From positions 20,512-84,511 of the forward strand of contig JAFAGC010000012.1 in NCBI GenBank assembly GCA_023423065.1: DNA of 64,000 nucleotides, written 5' to 3'. Of this stretch, positions 28,327-37,855 are shown one piece after another. Origin of the DNA: Pseudomonadota bacterium (GTDB lineage Bacteria; Pseudomonadota; Gammaproteobacteria; Steroidobacterales; Steroidobacteraceae). The notes beneath the pieces are model-generated. The model did no database searches and was not told the origin of the DNA. It saw only the letters and a list, made by a program, of their open reading frames with translations. A program made the position numbers and the translations under genes. How positions within the stretch are numbered: the stretch's first letter is position 1; each line of letters starts with the position of its first letter.

Positions 28327-29243
28327 AGCCGATCGTCTATCTATTTCCGCAGGATGCGGCATTCGGCCGTGCGCTGGCCGCGCGTCTCGGCGCCGAGGTC
28401 GCCGAAGTCGATCTGCACGAATTTCCGGATGGCGAAGTGCTGGCGCGTCTCGTTCGTCCCTGCGATGGCCGCGAAGCCGTTTTCGTGTGCGGTGGGCACA
28501 GGCCCAATGCGTCGGCGCTGCCGCTGTATTTCGCGGCGACCACCGCGCGAGAGCTCGGCGCAACGCGCGTCGGACTTTGCACGCCTTATCTCGCCTACAT
28601 GCGGCAGGACACCCGCTTTCGCGATGGAGAGTCCATGAGCGCCCCCGCGTATGCGAGGTTTCTCGGCAATTCCTTCGACTGGCTCGTGACCGTCGAAGCG
28701 CACCTGCACCGGATCGAGTCCCTGGACGCCGTTTTTCCGATTCCGTCGACAAACATTCCGGCCACGGAAGCACTGGCTCCGTGGATCAGGGAAAACGTCG
28801 CGAACCCCGTTCTGGTTGGCCCCGATCGCGAGAGCGAATCGTGGACGTCGAGACTGGCGGAACGCATCCAGGCTCCATTCACGGTCCTCGAAAAGGTCCG
28901 CACCGGAGACCGGAAAGTGAGCGTGAGCATTCCGGACCCGAAGGTGATTTCCGGCCGCACGCCGGTGATCGTCGACGACATCGCGTCCTCGGGTCGCACG
29001 ATGGCGAAAACCGTCGAGGCGCTGCTCGCGAGCGGCGCCGACAAACCCGTCTGCATCGTCGTGCACGCGATTTTCTCGGGAGACGCGCAGGAGGTGATCC
29101 TCCGCTCGGGCGCGTCGCGAATCGTGAGCACGAACACCATTACTCACGCGACCAACGCGATCGATGTCACACCGATGGTTGCGGCAGCCGTTCAGGTGCA
29201 GATGGCCGGCCCAGGCATCAAGCCCCGCGCCACCATTGCATGA
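28323..29243 (+). CDS. Ribose-phosphate pyrophosphokinase, second paralogue
   Basis: A 306-residue PRPP synthetase-like protein starting with GTG inside the stop of the phosphorylase gene (GTGA overlap). It retains FPDGEVLARL, the YMRQDTRFRDGE flexible-loop region, the VEAHLHRIESL metal-site region and the PRPP-binding loop TPVIVDDIASSGRTM. It diverges clearly from the housekeeping enzyme at 53.0-54.0 kb, which has VDDMVDTAGT-type loop residues. Family enzymes make PRPP from ribose-5-phosphate and ATP. Coupling to an AMP phosphorylase-like gene suggests nucleotide salvage or recycling; both genes together are known in other proteobacteria. Confidence 0.88.
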   Translation: MKPIVYLFPQDAAFGRALAARLGAEVAEVDLHEFPDGEVLARLVRPCDGREAVFVCGGHRPNASALPLYFAATTARELGATRVGLCTPYLAYMRQDTRFRDGESMSAPAYARFLGNSFDWLVTVEAHLHRIESLDAVFPIPSTNIPATEALAPWIRENVANPVLVGPDRESESWTSRLAERIQAPFTVLEKVRTGDRKVSVSIPDPKVISGRTPVIVDDIASSGRTMAKTVEALLASGADKPVCIVVHAIFSGDAQEVILRSGASRIVSTNTITHATNAIDVTPMVAAAVQVQMAGPGIKPRATIA

Positions 29244-29475
29244 ACTCTTTCCGGTCGATGGCGCCATCACCGTCCAGGTCGATGGCATCGAAGTGACCGC
29301 GCTGCTTCGCGGACGGCACCGTGGAACCGAGGTTTTCGAGTAGTTGGGCAAACTCGGTGAAGTCGATGCGGCCGTCGCCATCGATGTCGCATTCGTCGAA
29401 CTGCTCGTGAAGATCCGCCAGCTCGTCGCCGCTCAGCGGGCGTGCCGGCCGCGGTGGTCTTGCCTCGTTGCTCAT
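29218..29475 (-). CDS. EF-hand calcium-binding protein
   Basis: An 85-residue protein with two canonical EF-hand loops, DIDGDGRIDFTE (about 33-44) and DLDGDGAIDRKE (about 67-78), each with Asp at positions 1, 3 and 5 and Glu at 12. An N-terminal Arg/Pro-rich tail (MSNEARPPRPARP) precedes them; no signal peptide is seen, so it is probably cytoplasmic. It overlaps the 3' end of the convergent PRPP synthetase gene by 26 bases. A promoter should lie in the 284-base gap before the next gene. Confidence 0.85.
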   Translation of the reverse strand: MSNEARPPRPARPLSGDELADLHEQFDECDIDGDGRIDFTEFAQLLENLGSTVPSAKQRGHFDAIDLDGDGAIDRKEFMQWWRGA

Positions 29476-29759
29476 GTCGCATCCTCCTGGCTGGTCGCGC
29501 GCATCCGTGCATCGATTCGCGCGTGCGGGGACTCGGACAAAGCCGGAGTTCCGCCAGGTCATGTTCATGACATGACCGCGCCTCACCCGCAATCGGATTC
29601 GTTTCGCAGCCGACCCGTCCGACAGCGCCGCGCCCATCGGTCCGGTTCTTCCAGACGCCGCTGCGCCGCAACATCGATTCGCCTGCCAATGACACTTTCC
29701 GTGACTTGGGGCGTTAACCTGTCGTTGCTTCCGATCAGGTCTCCACGAGCGAGTTTCAT

Positions 29760-30056
29760 GTGAAAACCACTGCCATTGCCCTCGGACTCTGCTTTTGCGC
29801 CCTGTCCGCGGGTTGCGCCGACACATATCGCCGGTCGCAGGCCGACCAGCCGAAAGTCGCTGCTAACTATCTGCATCACCCGGATGCGGAAGGCTCACCG
29901 CAGTGGCTCGCCGACAATCCCCAACGCGAATTCAGGAGTTGCCGGGTGGATACGGTCGATTGCATGGACCTGGATGAACGCCCCTTTCGAGCGTGCCTGC
30001 TCGACTCGGAGCACTGCCCGGGCGACGCAGAGCGCATCCTGCTTCACCTGGACTAA
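29760..30056 (+). CDS. Small lipoprotein of unknown function
   Basis: A 98-residue protein starting GTG at 29760 with a lipobox (ALSAGC, Cys about 19). The mature part has four further Cys residues (SCRVDTVDCMDLD, ACLLDSEHC) and is acidic, which suggests disulphides in the periplasm. I do not recognise the family. The ATG overlapping at 29758 is out of frame. It stands alone between the EF-hand gene and a hydrolase gene. Confidence 0.65.
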   Translation: MKTTAIALGLCFCALSAGCADTYRRSQADQPKVAANYLHHPDAEGSPQWLADNPQREFRSCRVDTVDCMDLDERPFRACLLDSEHCPGDAERILLHLD

Positions 30057-30192
30057 GCACGCTGCCCATGCGTAGTGATGGGTAACAGCTCATTCCTGCG
30101 TCTCTCTTTTGCCGTCGTGCACCCTGGAAGGCGTCTTGCCCGTATGGCATACGACACGGCGACTCCATTCCGGAAGCTGAACGAGGTGAACG

Positions 30193-31539
30193 ATGCGGAT
30201 CGTAGTGTGGCTCCTATTGGGACTTGGCCTCCCGTGGCTCGCTCCCGCGGCGCCCGATCCGACCGAGCCGGGCGCGATCGATGACAGCAAGTTCGGCGTC
30301 TATCGCGGCTCTGACGGCCACGTTGTCGGCATCGATCAGTTCATCACCGATTCCGGCGAACGAGCCGTGCTGTATTCGGATTACCAGTCCGGTGTGGTAC
30401 GGCGGATATTTCCGATATCGCAAGACGAATGGGGCATGGGACCTTCATTCGCGGCTCAAACACCGAGGGAGCTCACGATCCGGTTCGTCAGGGGGGCCAC
30501 CGGAACCGTTTCAGGCGTCTCGCTTCATCCCACGAATGGCCCGCGATCCTTCGCGGCGAAATCGCCACTGATTCGCGAGGCGGTAACCATCGGCAGCGGA
30601 TCCGAGAGACTCGCGGGCACATTGTTATTGCCGGCCGGCAAGGGACCGCACCCCGCCATTGTCCTCTTGCATGGATCAGGTCCGTTGACCCGCCATTCTT
30701 TTGGCCCGTATCCGCATTTCTTTTCATCTCTCGGCCTGGCGGTCCTGATTTTCGACAAACGCGGCACGGGTGAGTCGACCGGCACTCGGTTCGACGCATC
30801 GACGGGAGCGCTCGAGTCGGCACCGAAGGGCTACAACTATCCTGACAACCTGCTCGAAGATGCATCGGCGGCATTCCGATTTCTCCGGAATCGACCGGAG
30901 ATCGATCCCGGGAAAATCGGATTCTGGGGCTCGAGCGAAGGCGGCATGTTGGCGACGCAAGCGGCCGCGAAACTCCAGGATGCGGCGTTTGCGATCAACT
31001 CGTCGGGCTTCATGGGGCCGCTCTGGCAAACGCTTCACTACCAGGCGGGCGCGCTGGCGCGGGAGCGCGGCCTCCCCGAATCGCAGGTCGACGAAGTGCT
31101 GGCGTTCAGTGCGTTATGGATGCGGGTGGCGCGAACCGGAGATGACTACGCGCAATTCGTCGAGGCACGAAACTCGGCGCGTCACGAAGACAAGGACTGG
31201 TTGCTCAACTGGCGAAGTGGAGACTTCACCTCGCTGCAACAGATGCGCTGGGATTGGGAACATACGTTGTCATTCGATCCACTGCCGGCACTGCAATCCG
31301 TAACCTGCCCTGTCCTTGGATTGTGGGGAGAACGTGATCCATTGACCGATGCGCCTCGCGCGGCGAAGAGCATGCGCGAAGCCCTCGCCGCGGGTGGAAA
31401 CGAGGATGTCACCACCCGGATCATTGCCGACGGAAGTCATTCGCTGATGGAATTGCCCGACCGCCGACGCATGGCGCCGGGAGTGTTCGACACACTGAAG
31501 GAATGGTTGCGGGATCGGGCGGGAATCGGCCGTCCCTGA
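30193..31539 (+). CDS. Exported alpha/beta hydrolase (dienelactone-hydrolase/S9-like)
   Basis: A 448-residue protein with a signal peptide (1-20, LPWLAPAAP). Residues 20-130 form a beta-rich N-terminal domain; the C-terminal alpha/beta hydrolase shows oxyanion strand IVLLHGSGPLTRHS, nucleophile elbow FWGSSEGGM (Ser), acid WGERDPLTD and His in DGSHSLMEL. This architecture matches periplasmic esterases or peptidases of the YbbA/EstA-like group. Substrate unknown. It is convergent with a winged-helix regulator 63 bases away. Confidence 0.82.
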   Translation: MRIVVWLLLGLGLPWLAPAAPDPTEPGAIDDSKFGVYRGSDGHVVGIDQFITDSGERAVLYSDYQSGVVRRIFPISQDEWGMGPSFAAQTPRELTIRFVRGATGTVSGVSLHPTNGPRSFAAKSPLIREAVTIGSGSERLAGTLLLPAGKGPHPAIVLLHGSGPLTRHSFGPYPHFFSSLGLAVLIFDKRGTGESTGTRFDASTGALESAPKGYNYPDNLLEDASAAFRFLRNRPEIDPGKIGFWGSSEGGMLATQAAAKLQDAAFAINSSGFMGPLWQTLHYQAGALARERGLPESQVDEVLAFSALWMRVARTGDDYAQFVEARNSARHEDKDWLLNWRSGDFTSLQQMRWDWEHTLSFDPLPALQSVTCPVLGLWGERDPLTDAPRAAKSMREALAAGGNEDVTTRIIADGSHSLMELPDRRRMAPGVFDTLKEWLRDRAGIGRP

Positions 31540-31601
31540 GTTCCGCCGCGGCGGGAGCGTTGCAAGACGGACGAGCGCCTGCGGTTTGTCAGCCGACGCG
31601 G

Positions 31602-33137
31602 TCAATCGACACGCCGAAGCCGCGCGCGCACGTCGAGCCAGGGCGTCGATTCGAGCACGGGTACGGACCAGATGTTGCGCTCGATGAGCATCATTGGAAA
31701 TGGATCCATGCCTTCGTGCCGCCTCTCGATTGCCTCGACGGCCTGCGCGCGTGCGCGCTCGTAGTCCCCGAGCGCGATGAAGGACATCGCAAGCACCGCG
31801 GGATCGACGTGCGTTCCCTTGGTCCCGCGTCTGAACTCGACGACGAGCCGCTCGGCATCCGCCTGTGCGCCGGCTCGCATGTAGCTGATTGCGGCGTCGA
31901 CGCGAAAACTGCGCACGTCACCGAAGAACTGCTCGGCGAGACGAAGCGAGCTCAAGGCGCCGGCGCTGTCATCGATGGAGGCCTGGTGCCGCGCGAGCCC
32001 GATGTAGCCAATGGCACTCGTCGGCACGACCTGGATCATGGCGCGGAAGGCGGCCGCCTCGCCATCGACGTCGCCCGTGGCGCGCAGCGCCAGTGCAAGC
32101 GGCGAGTATGGCGCAGCATTTCTCGCGTCCAGCTCCAACGCACGCCGCGCCGATCGGATCGCTTCCGCATGTTCGTGCTGAAGGCAATGAAGCATGGCCG
32201 AGTAGTGGTGAACGATTGCCTCGTTGGGGCTCGTTCGTAGCGCCGCATCGATTGCGGTTCTCGCGTCGCGCATTCGCCCCCGATACATATGTAGCCGGCC
32301 AAGCGTGGTCTGCGCGACGCCCTGGCTGGAGTCGAGCGCGAGGGCGCCGACAGCGTCTTCCTCGACGAGTCTCATCAGCTCCGTGCGGCGCGCATTCCAG
32401 TCGCTCTCGGGAATCGATTCGAAGAAGAGCGAGTCGAGTCGTACATGTCCTCGCCACGCCAGAGCCGCGGCGAACTTGGCGTCGTATCCGATGGCTTCGT
32501 CCAGCAGCTCGATGACCTCCGCTCGGACGCTCGAGGGCATGCTGACTCCGATCGCGGATGCCCTGTACAAAGAGAGTGCGCGCAGGAAAGCCGCATGGGC
32601 CGCGGCGGATCCGGTGGAATTCTCGGCCGGCGCGACGAGCATGGCCGACGACGGCGTGGGGCTTGCCGTGTCGAGCGACGCCGACGGCTCGCGCCGCGAG
32701 AACCAAAAGCTCGCCGCGGTGACCGCGAGAGTGCCTGCCGCGAGCATCGCGATTACACGCCATCGCCCTGATGCGACGACCGGCTCCGACCGCGACTCGC
32801 GCAGCCTGACTACCGCGATGAACTGGTATCCCCGTCGGGGCACGGTGGCGATGAACCTCGGTCCGGATTCCTCCGTATCTCCCAACGCCTTCCGGACCTG
32901 AGAAATCGTCTGGCTGAGGTTGTTGTCTTCGACCACTGTGTGGGGCCAGAGGGCATCCGCCAGCTCATTCCGCGTCACGACTTGCCCCGCATGCCGCACC
33001 AGATGAACCAGAGCGTCGAACGCCTTGCCCGTGATCGTGACCGGGTCGCGCCCTTCGCGCGCCAGCAAGCGCCGCTCCGGATCGAGCACGAAGCCGCCGA
33101 ATTCGTAGAGGCCGGCCTTCGCGGAATCCGATTTCAC
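31602..33137 (-). CDS. CadC-like winged-helix regulator with TPR domain
   Basis: A 511-residue transmembrane regulator. The winged helix spans about 10-105 (ITGKAFDALVHLVRHAGQVV ... FIATVPRRGYQFIAV); a membrane helix follows at about 125-145 (VIAMLAAGTLAVTAASFW). The C-terminal part consists of TPR-like helical repeats (ALGDYERARAQAVEAIERR near the end). Unlike the paralogue at 16.9 kb it lacks the FlgO-like module. It is divergent from the membrane protein gene at 33245, with about 107 bases between, and could regulate it. Confidence 0.88.
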   Translation of the reverse strand: MKSDSAKAGLYEFGGFVLDPERRLLAREGRDPVTITGKAFDALVHLVRHAGQVVTRNELADALWPHTVVEDNNLSQTISQVRKALGDTEESGPRFIATVPRRGYQFIAVVRLRESRSEPVVASGRWRVIAMLAAGTLAVTAASFWFSRREPSASLDTASPTPSSAMLVAPAENSTGSAAAHAAFLRALSLYRASAIGVSMPSSVRAEVIELLDEAIGYDAKFAAALAWRGHVRLDSLFFESIPESDWNARRTELMRLVEEDAVGALALDSSQGVAQTTLGRLHMYRGRMRDARTAIDAALRTSPNEAIVHHYSAMLHCLQHEHAEAIRSARRALELDARNAAPYSPLALALRATGDVDGEAAAFRAMIQVVPTSAIGYIGLARHQASIDDSAGALSSLRLAEQFFGDVRSFRVDAAISYMRAGAQADAERLVVEFRRGTKGTHVDPAVLAMSFIALGDYERARAQAVEAIERRHEGMDPFPMMLIERNIWSVPVLESTPWLDVRARLRRVD

Positions 33138-33244
33138 AGCATTTCACCGACTTTCATGGCGGCGGGCACGCGATTTCACCAAACCTCTGGCCATAAGTGT
33201 CTGCGGCGGGATGGCATTTCGCAACGGCACGGGGAGTAGACATC

Positions 33245-33994
33245 GTGAGCAGCAGCACATCAGACATGACGTCAGCGCGGACCGGAGTACGACCGGACGC
33301 GGCCCGGCAATTCTATTCGTGGCTCGCGATAGTGCTCGCGGCGATCGTGTTCCTTGCCTTCACGCGCAATTACTGGGCGCCTATTGCGGGGGGTACGCTA
33401 CATTTGCCTCGCGCGGTTCACATCCATGCCGTGTTGTTCTTCATCTGGATGATCTTTTTTGTCGTGCAGACGGCGCTGGTTGCGCGCGGTCGCGTATCCG
33501 TGCATCGCGAGATGGGACTGCTGGGCATTTCGATTGCCACCGCCATGGTGATCACGGGCGTCGTGGCAACAACCGTATCGCTCAAGGCGGGCCTGGCCGG
33601 GCCCAAGCCGGAATTCGCACGGCTGGCGAATGTTCTCGGCATGTTCGCCATGGTGCTGTTCAGTCTTTTCATCGCGCTCGCCATCGCCAACATTCGCAAG
33701 CCCGATCGACACAAGCGCTTCATGGTGCTCGCGACATTCTCGATTCTGCAGGCGGCGATCGCCCGGGTGATCCAGCTTATTCCGGCGATCTCGTTTCCCC
33801 AACGCACGACCATCGGAGCGGTGGTCGTCGATGTGCTGCTGCTCGCCGTGATCGCGTTCGACACGCGAATACATCGGCGACTGCATCCGGTATACGTGCT
33901 GGGGTTCGCGTTGCTGGTGACGGCGCAGGTCTCGCGAATGCTGGTGCTGGAGACGGAGTGGTGGACGCGTTTTGGAAACTGGCTCGCTGGATAG
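33245..33994 (+). CDS. Integral membrane protein, DUF2306-like
   Basis: A 249-residue protein with about six membrane helices (first at about 23-41, WLAIVLAAIVFLAFTRNYW). His-rich segments LPRAVHIHAVLFFIWM, VSVHREMGLLG and RKPDRHKRFMVLA at helix ends could bind haem. It resembles DUF2306-like membrane proteins but is only distantly like the one at 19.0 kb. GTG at 33245 is chosen because GGGGAG lies about ten bases upstream. Confidence 0.72.
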   Translation: MSSSTSDMTSARTGVRPDAARQFYSWLAIVLAAIVFLAFTRNYWAPIAGGTLHLPRAVHIHAVLFFIWMIFFVVQTALVARGRVSVHREMGLLGISIATAMVITGVVATTVSLKAGLAGPKPEFARLANVLGMFAMVLFSLFIALAIANIRKPDRHKRFMVLATFSILQAAIARVIQLIPAISFPQRTTIGAVVVDVLLLAVIAFDTRIHRRLHPVYVLGFALLVTAQVSRMLVLETEWWTRFGNWLAG

Positions 33995-34126
33995 GGGCTA
34001 TCTAGACCTAAACCGCTGCATCTTTCAGATCGCGCTTGATGTATTCCTCACCAAGCCTCAACCGTGGACTGGGCGCGGCACTCCTCGAGGATGCGCTCGT
34101 CCGCGTATCGCGCACGGTCTCCTTCC

Positions 34127-35146
34127 TCACGAAGCCAGCACCCACACGGCTCCCGCATAGGACAGCACTATCGCGAGGCTCTCCACTCGCAACGAGGCCA
34201 GTCGGGTTCCACGGCGCGCAAGGATGGCCATCAGGCCCAAGCCCACGGCGATCGCGGCAAACAACGCCGTGCGCGCATGGTCGTGAGACGCCACCGCGAG
34301 CACGGGCCCTTTCGTATAGGCCAGGTCCATCGCCAGAAGAATGGTCATGTTGAACGCATTGCTGCCAAAGATGTTGCCCACGGCCAGGTCGAGGGCACCG
34401 AGGCGCACCGCGGCGATGCACGCGGCGATTTCCGGGAACGAAGTGGTGAAGCCCACGAGCAGCGTGCCGACGAAGGATTCGCTGAGACCGGCCTCCGAGG
34501 CGAACGCTTCCGCTGACAGCACCAGCAGCGGTGCCGTGATCAACAGCCCCACGGCGGCGACGCCGAATCCGGCCAGGCCGCGACGCAGCACCGTGCGGCT
34601 CGTCTCTCCAAGCTCGAGCTGATCCGGAGGAGCGGTCTGGGTCATGTTTGCGTAAACGGATCGCATCCCCACCAGGTAGATAGCCATGATCAGCAGGGTC
34701 TCGATTCCGACGTGCCCGATCCGGCCCCACCCGCCCGAGACGATTGCCGCGCCCGCCATCGCGGTGAGCACGACGGCCAGCGTCGCAACGAGCGCATGAC
34801 TGGACGACGCATTGTCGAGAATCTGGCGGCGCCGGTATACGAGGTCGAGCAAGGCCAGGATCAACATGTTGGCGAGCGTCGAGCCCATGAGGTCGCCCAC
34901 CCCGATGTCCACCTTATCCAGGATCGCCGCATTGACGTCCGTCATGAGCTCCGGCAACGACGTGCTCGCCGCCAGCAACACGCTGCCCACCCACATTCTT
35001 CCGAGCCCCGTGGCATCGGCGACGGCATCGGCGTGACGCGCCAGGCGCGAGGCGATGAAAAATACCGCCACGCCCACCGCAATGAAGGCGGACAGCGGAA
35101 GCAAAGGCCCGCGGCCTACGAGGAATGCCAAAGCCAGCTCATGCAT
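34127..35146 (-). CDS. CaCA-family sodium/calcium exchanger-like protein
   Basis: A 339-residue membrane protein made of two inverted-repeat halves. The first carries SVLLAASTSLPELMTDVNA and GDLMGSTLANMLI, the second TLLVGFTTSFPEIAACIAA and GNIFGSNAFNMTI, the paired alpha-repeats that bind cations in the YrbG/NCX superfamily. About ten helices are predicted. Likely role: Na+ or H+ driven extrusion of Ca2+. ATG at 35146 is preferred over a GTG three codons upstream. No operon partner. Confidence 0.9.
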   Translation of the reverse strand: MHELALAFLVGRGPLLPLSAFIAVGVAVFFIASRLARHADAVADATGLGRMWVGSVLLAASTSLPELMTDVNAAILDKVDIGVGDLMGSTLANMLILALLDLVYRRRQILDNASSSHALVATLAVVLTAMAGAAIVSGGWGRIGHVGIETLLIMAIYLVGMRSVYANMTQTAPPDQLELGETSRTVLRRGLAGFGVAAVGLLITAPLLVLSAEAFASEAGLSESFVGTLLVGFTTSFPEIAACIAAVRLGALDLAVGNIFGSNAFNMTILLAMDLAYTKGPVLAVASHDHARTALFAAIAVGLGLMAILARRGTRLASLRVESLAIVLSYAGAVWVLAS

Positions 35147-35346
35147 CGCAACCACCCTGTAGCGGCGCGCCCGCGCATGCGCGCGCCCGGACCCACGAAC
35201 CTGCTAGTCAACCACATCAAGCGAAATAAGTCGGGCGGGAAAAATCCTGGCCGGCCACAATCCCCGCTCGACCGAGTACGGCGTGGAAATCTGCAAGTCC
35301 TCGGCTGAACCTGATGAAGGGCGTGCACCGGGGCTTTCAATCGCAA

Positions 35347-36882
35347 ATGAAAATGAACTGGTTTGCAACTTTGTGCGTCTGCCTAGTCGCGCCCGCAATC
35401 GCGGCAATCGAGCAAGCGGATGTCACGGGCGGCAAAGTGCGGGGCTCAATTGACAACGGTGTCGCTGCCTTCAAGGGCATTCCATTCGCCGCGCCGCCCG
35501 TCGGCGATCTGCGCTGGCAAGCGCCCCAACCTGTCATTCCCTGGAGCGGCGTCAAACAAACTACCGCTTTCGCGCTTCCCTGCGCCCAGGGCTCTGGCGC
35601 GCCCGCGGAATCGAGCGAGGACTGCCTGTATCTCAACATCTGGACCTCGGCCGCTTCCGATGGCGAGAAGCGCCCGGTCATGGTGTGGATTCATGGCGGT
35701 GGCTTCGACCGCGGCGCCACCTCGTCAGAGGTCTTCGATGGGACGCGCTTCGCTCGGGATGGCGTCGTGCTGGTCAGCATTGCCTATCGACTTGGCGTCT
35801 TCGGGTTTCTCGCCCATCCCGAATTGCGCCAGGAAAGTGGCAAGAGCTCCGGCGTGTACGGCCTTGAGGATCAGGTCGCGGCGCTTCAGTGGGTCAAGCG
35901 CAATATTCATCGCTTCGGCGGCGATCCAGGGCGCGTCACGGTCTTTGGTGTATCTGCGGGGGGTATCGCAATAAGCCTGCTCGCCGGCTCGTCCACCGCG
36001 CGCGGGCTTTTCCAGCGAGCGATTTCCGAGAGCGGCGGGGCTTTCGGTCCGCCCTCGAATGACCCATTACTGTCCCTCGAGTATGCGGAGAATGCAGGCA
36101 AGGACCTTCTCGAGAGGCTGGGTGCCCCGGACATCCAGGCTGCAAGGAGTACCCCTACGGAGAAGGTCCTCAAAGCGGCCTCAGAAGGAAGAGGGCTCAG
36201 ATTCTGGCCGGTGCTCGACGGAGAATTATTGCGCGCGCCGAATTTGGAAGCGTACCGCGCAGGTCGATTCAACGACGTTCCCATCTTGTTAGGCTTCAAC
36301 TCCGGCGAGGGCGCGGGCAATGCTCCGCCCAACACGACCGCCAAATCGTTTTCGGAGATCGGCAAGGACGCGCCGGCGGCATGTGCGCCACAGATCGCGG
36401 CGGTACTGGCGCTTTACCCGCACGAAACAGACGCGATCGCAGTGAGATCGTTCGAGGAACTGTCGCGCGATTCGGGCACTGGCTGGAATAGCTGGGCCTG
36501 GGCGCGATTGCATACGCTCCACGGCCGCAGCAAGGTCTTCCTGTACTACTTCGACGTGAGCCCACCGGATTCCACGATAGGCGCGTATCACGGTGCGGAG
36601 ACGCAGTATGTCTTCGGTCGGCCCAGCGCGACCGCTCGCATTGAAGACGCGCAGGTCTCTCAGCTCATGCGCCGCTATTGGATCAATTTCGCCAGGAGTG
36701 CCGACCCCAATGGGCCAGGCCTGCCTGTCTGGCCGGCTTTCTCCGATAACGCTTCCGACGCGATGATTTTCGATCGGAACTCGAGTGCCCGCCGTCTACC
36801 CAACGTGGATCGCATGCGGGCAATCGATTCCTTCTTCACATGCGTAAGTGGCCGACAGCCGCAGCAGAACGGCCGTCACTAG
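35347..36882 (+). CDS. Carboxylesterase type B (exported)
   Basis: A 511-residue esterase with a signal peptide (WFATLCVCLVAPAIAA). The oxyanion segment VMVWIHGGGFDRG, nucleophile FGVSAGG (Ser), acid in FNSGEGAG (Glu) and catalytic His in AYHGAETQYVF give a full triad. Cys pair ALPCAQG/SEDCLYLN is the conserved disulphide. ATG at 35347 gives the signal peptide directly; a start at 35314 would add eleven residues. Codon choice is a little less GC-biased than neighbouring genes. An IS66 fragment follows immediately. Confidence 0.9.
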   Translation: MKMNWFATLCVCLVAPAIAAIEQADVTGGKVRGSIDNGVAAFKGIPFAAPPVGDLRWQAPQPVIPWSGVKQTTAFALPCAQGSGAPAESSEDCLYLNIWTSAASDGEKRPVMVWIHGGGFDRGATSSEVFDGTRFARDGVVLVSIAYRLGVFGFLAHPELRQESGKSSGVYGLEDQVAALQWVKRNIHRFGGDPGRVTVFGVSAGGIAISLLAGSSTARGLFQRAISESGGAFGPPSNDPLLSLEYAENAGKDLLERLGAPDIQAARSTPTEKVLKAASEGRGLRFWPVLDGELLRAPNLEAYRAGRFNDVPILLGFNSGEGAGNAPPNTTAKSFSEIGKDAPAACAPQIAAVLALYPHETDAIAVRSFEELSRDSGTGWNSWAWARLHTLHGRSKVFLYYFDVSPPDSTIGAYHGAETQYVFGRPSATARIEDAQVSQLMRRYWINFARSADPNGPGLPVWPAFSDNASDAMIFDRNSSARRLPNVDRMRAIDSFFTCVSGRQPQQNGRH

Positions 36883-36891
36883 TGCACGGTC

Positions 36892-37040
36892 CCGCAGAAC
36901 CAGCTATTCTCGAGCCGCTACATGCTGTCGCGCTGGACGGCGCTTACGCGTTACCGCGACGAAGGGCGCATCGAGATCGACAACAACGCGGCGGAAAGAT
37001 CCTTGCGCGCGGTCGCGCTCGGGCCCAAGAACTGGAAGAA
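36892..37040 (+). pseudogene. IS66-family transposase (TnpC) C-terminal remnant
   Basis: The translated stretch reads SRYMLSRWTALTRYRDEGRI and EIDNNAAERSLRAVALGPKN, the very conserved C-terminal region of IS66 transposases, which normally continues with a YLFAG-type tail. Only about 50 codons remain; no start, no upstream DDE domain and no terminal repeats are visible. It lies ten bases after the carboxylesterase stop and runs into the 3' end of the response regulator gene. It is a scar of an old insertion and deletion event. Confidence 0.85.
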
Positions 37041-37065
37041 GTCCTCACCTCCTCCTGCCCTCGCG

Positions 37066-37848
37066 TCACGGACGATTCGATACCAACTTCTTGATGACCT
37101 CGCAGTACGTGCGACTGGAATGGACGCGAGCGCCATTTTTCAGCGTGAGGACGTAGTCGCCATGGGTTCCCGTCTCGACGTGGCTGATGTGGCGCACATT
37201 GACGATACTCGAACGATGGATGCGCACGAATACTTTTGGATCGAGGAGTTCAAGAAGGGATTGCATGGATGCGCGCGCGAAGTGCTGGGTGGACGCGGTA
37301 TACAGCTGCACATAGTTCTCCGCGCCTTGAATCCAATGCACGTCCTCCAGGTTCACGAAACTCGTCTTGCCAGCGGAGCGCACGGCCATGCGCGTGAGGG
37401 TTCTTGGCGGCGCAGCGAGGGTCTGCAGCAGCGACACGATGCGCTCGTTACCGTCGTCGCGCCGCTCTCTACGTGAGCGCGCGCGGTTGAGAGCTTCCGC
37501 GAAGCGCTCCTCAGCAACTGGTTTGAGCAGGTAGTCGAGAGCATTGATCTCGAATGCCTGGATGGCGAAGCGATCGTGTGCGGTGACGAAGATTACGTCT
37601 GGCATGGCAGCTGCGCCGACCTGCCGAACGACGTCGAACCCGTTCATGTCAGGCATCTGCACGTCCAGAAAAACCACGTCGGGCCGCTCGCCGTGAATGA
37701 GAGACGCCGCCTCGTTACCATTCCTCGCCTCGAAAATGGTAATTGCTTCCGGCTCGCGCTCCAGCAATATCCTCAGGCTCGTCCGCGCGAAAGGCTCGTC
37801 ATCCACGATCAATGCGCTCCACTGCCCCCGCTTTTCCGTGGCCTTCAT
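37066..37848 (-). CDS. LytTR-family response regulator
   Basis: A 260-residue regulator. The receiver domain (about 11-130) has acidic pair IVDDEP, phospho-acceptor in VVFLDVQMPDMNGF, and Lys in LLKPVAEE. The C-terminal LytTR DNA-binding domain (about 155-255) includes DVHWIQGAENYVQLYTA and FVRIHRSSIVN. It starts seven bases after the sensor kinase stop, forming a LytS/LytR or YpdAB-like pair. Such regulators often control secreted proteins or envelope functions; the target is unknown. Confidence 0.93.
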   Translation of the reverse strand: MKATEKRGQWSALIVDDEPFARTSLRILLEREPEAITIFEARNGNEAASLIHGERPDVVFLDVQMPDMNGFDVVRQVGAAAMPDVIFVTAHDRFAIQAFEINALDYLLKPVAEERFAEALNRARSRRERRDDGNERIVSLLQTLAAPPRTLTRMAVRSAGKTSFVNLEDVHWIQGAENYVQLYTASTQHFARASMQSLLELLDPKVFVRIHRSSIVNVRHISHVETGTHGDYVLTLKNGARVHSSRTYCEVIKKLVSNRP

Positions 37849-37855
37849 TGATGCA

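Noticed and set aside
36922..37476. Plus-strand open frame continuing from the IS66 fragment
   Set aside because: After about 40 codons it loses IS66 similarity and runs opposite the LytTR gene.
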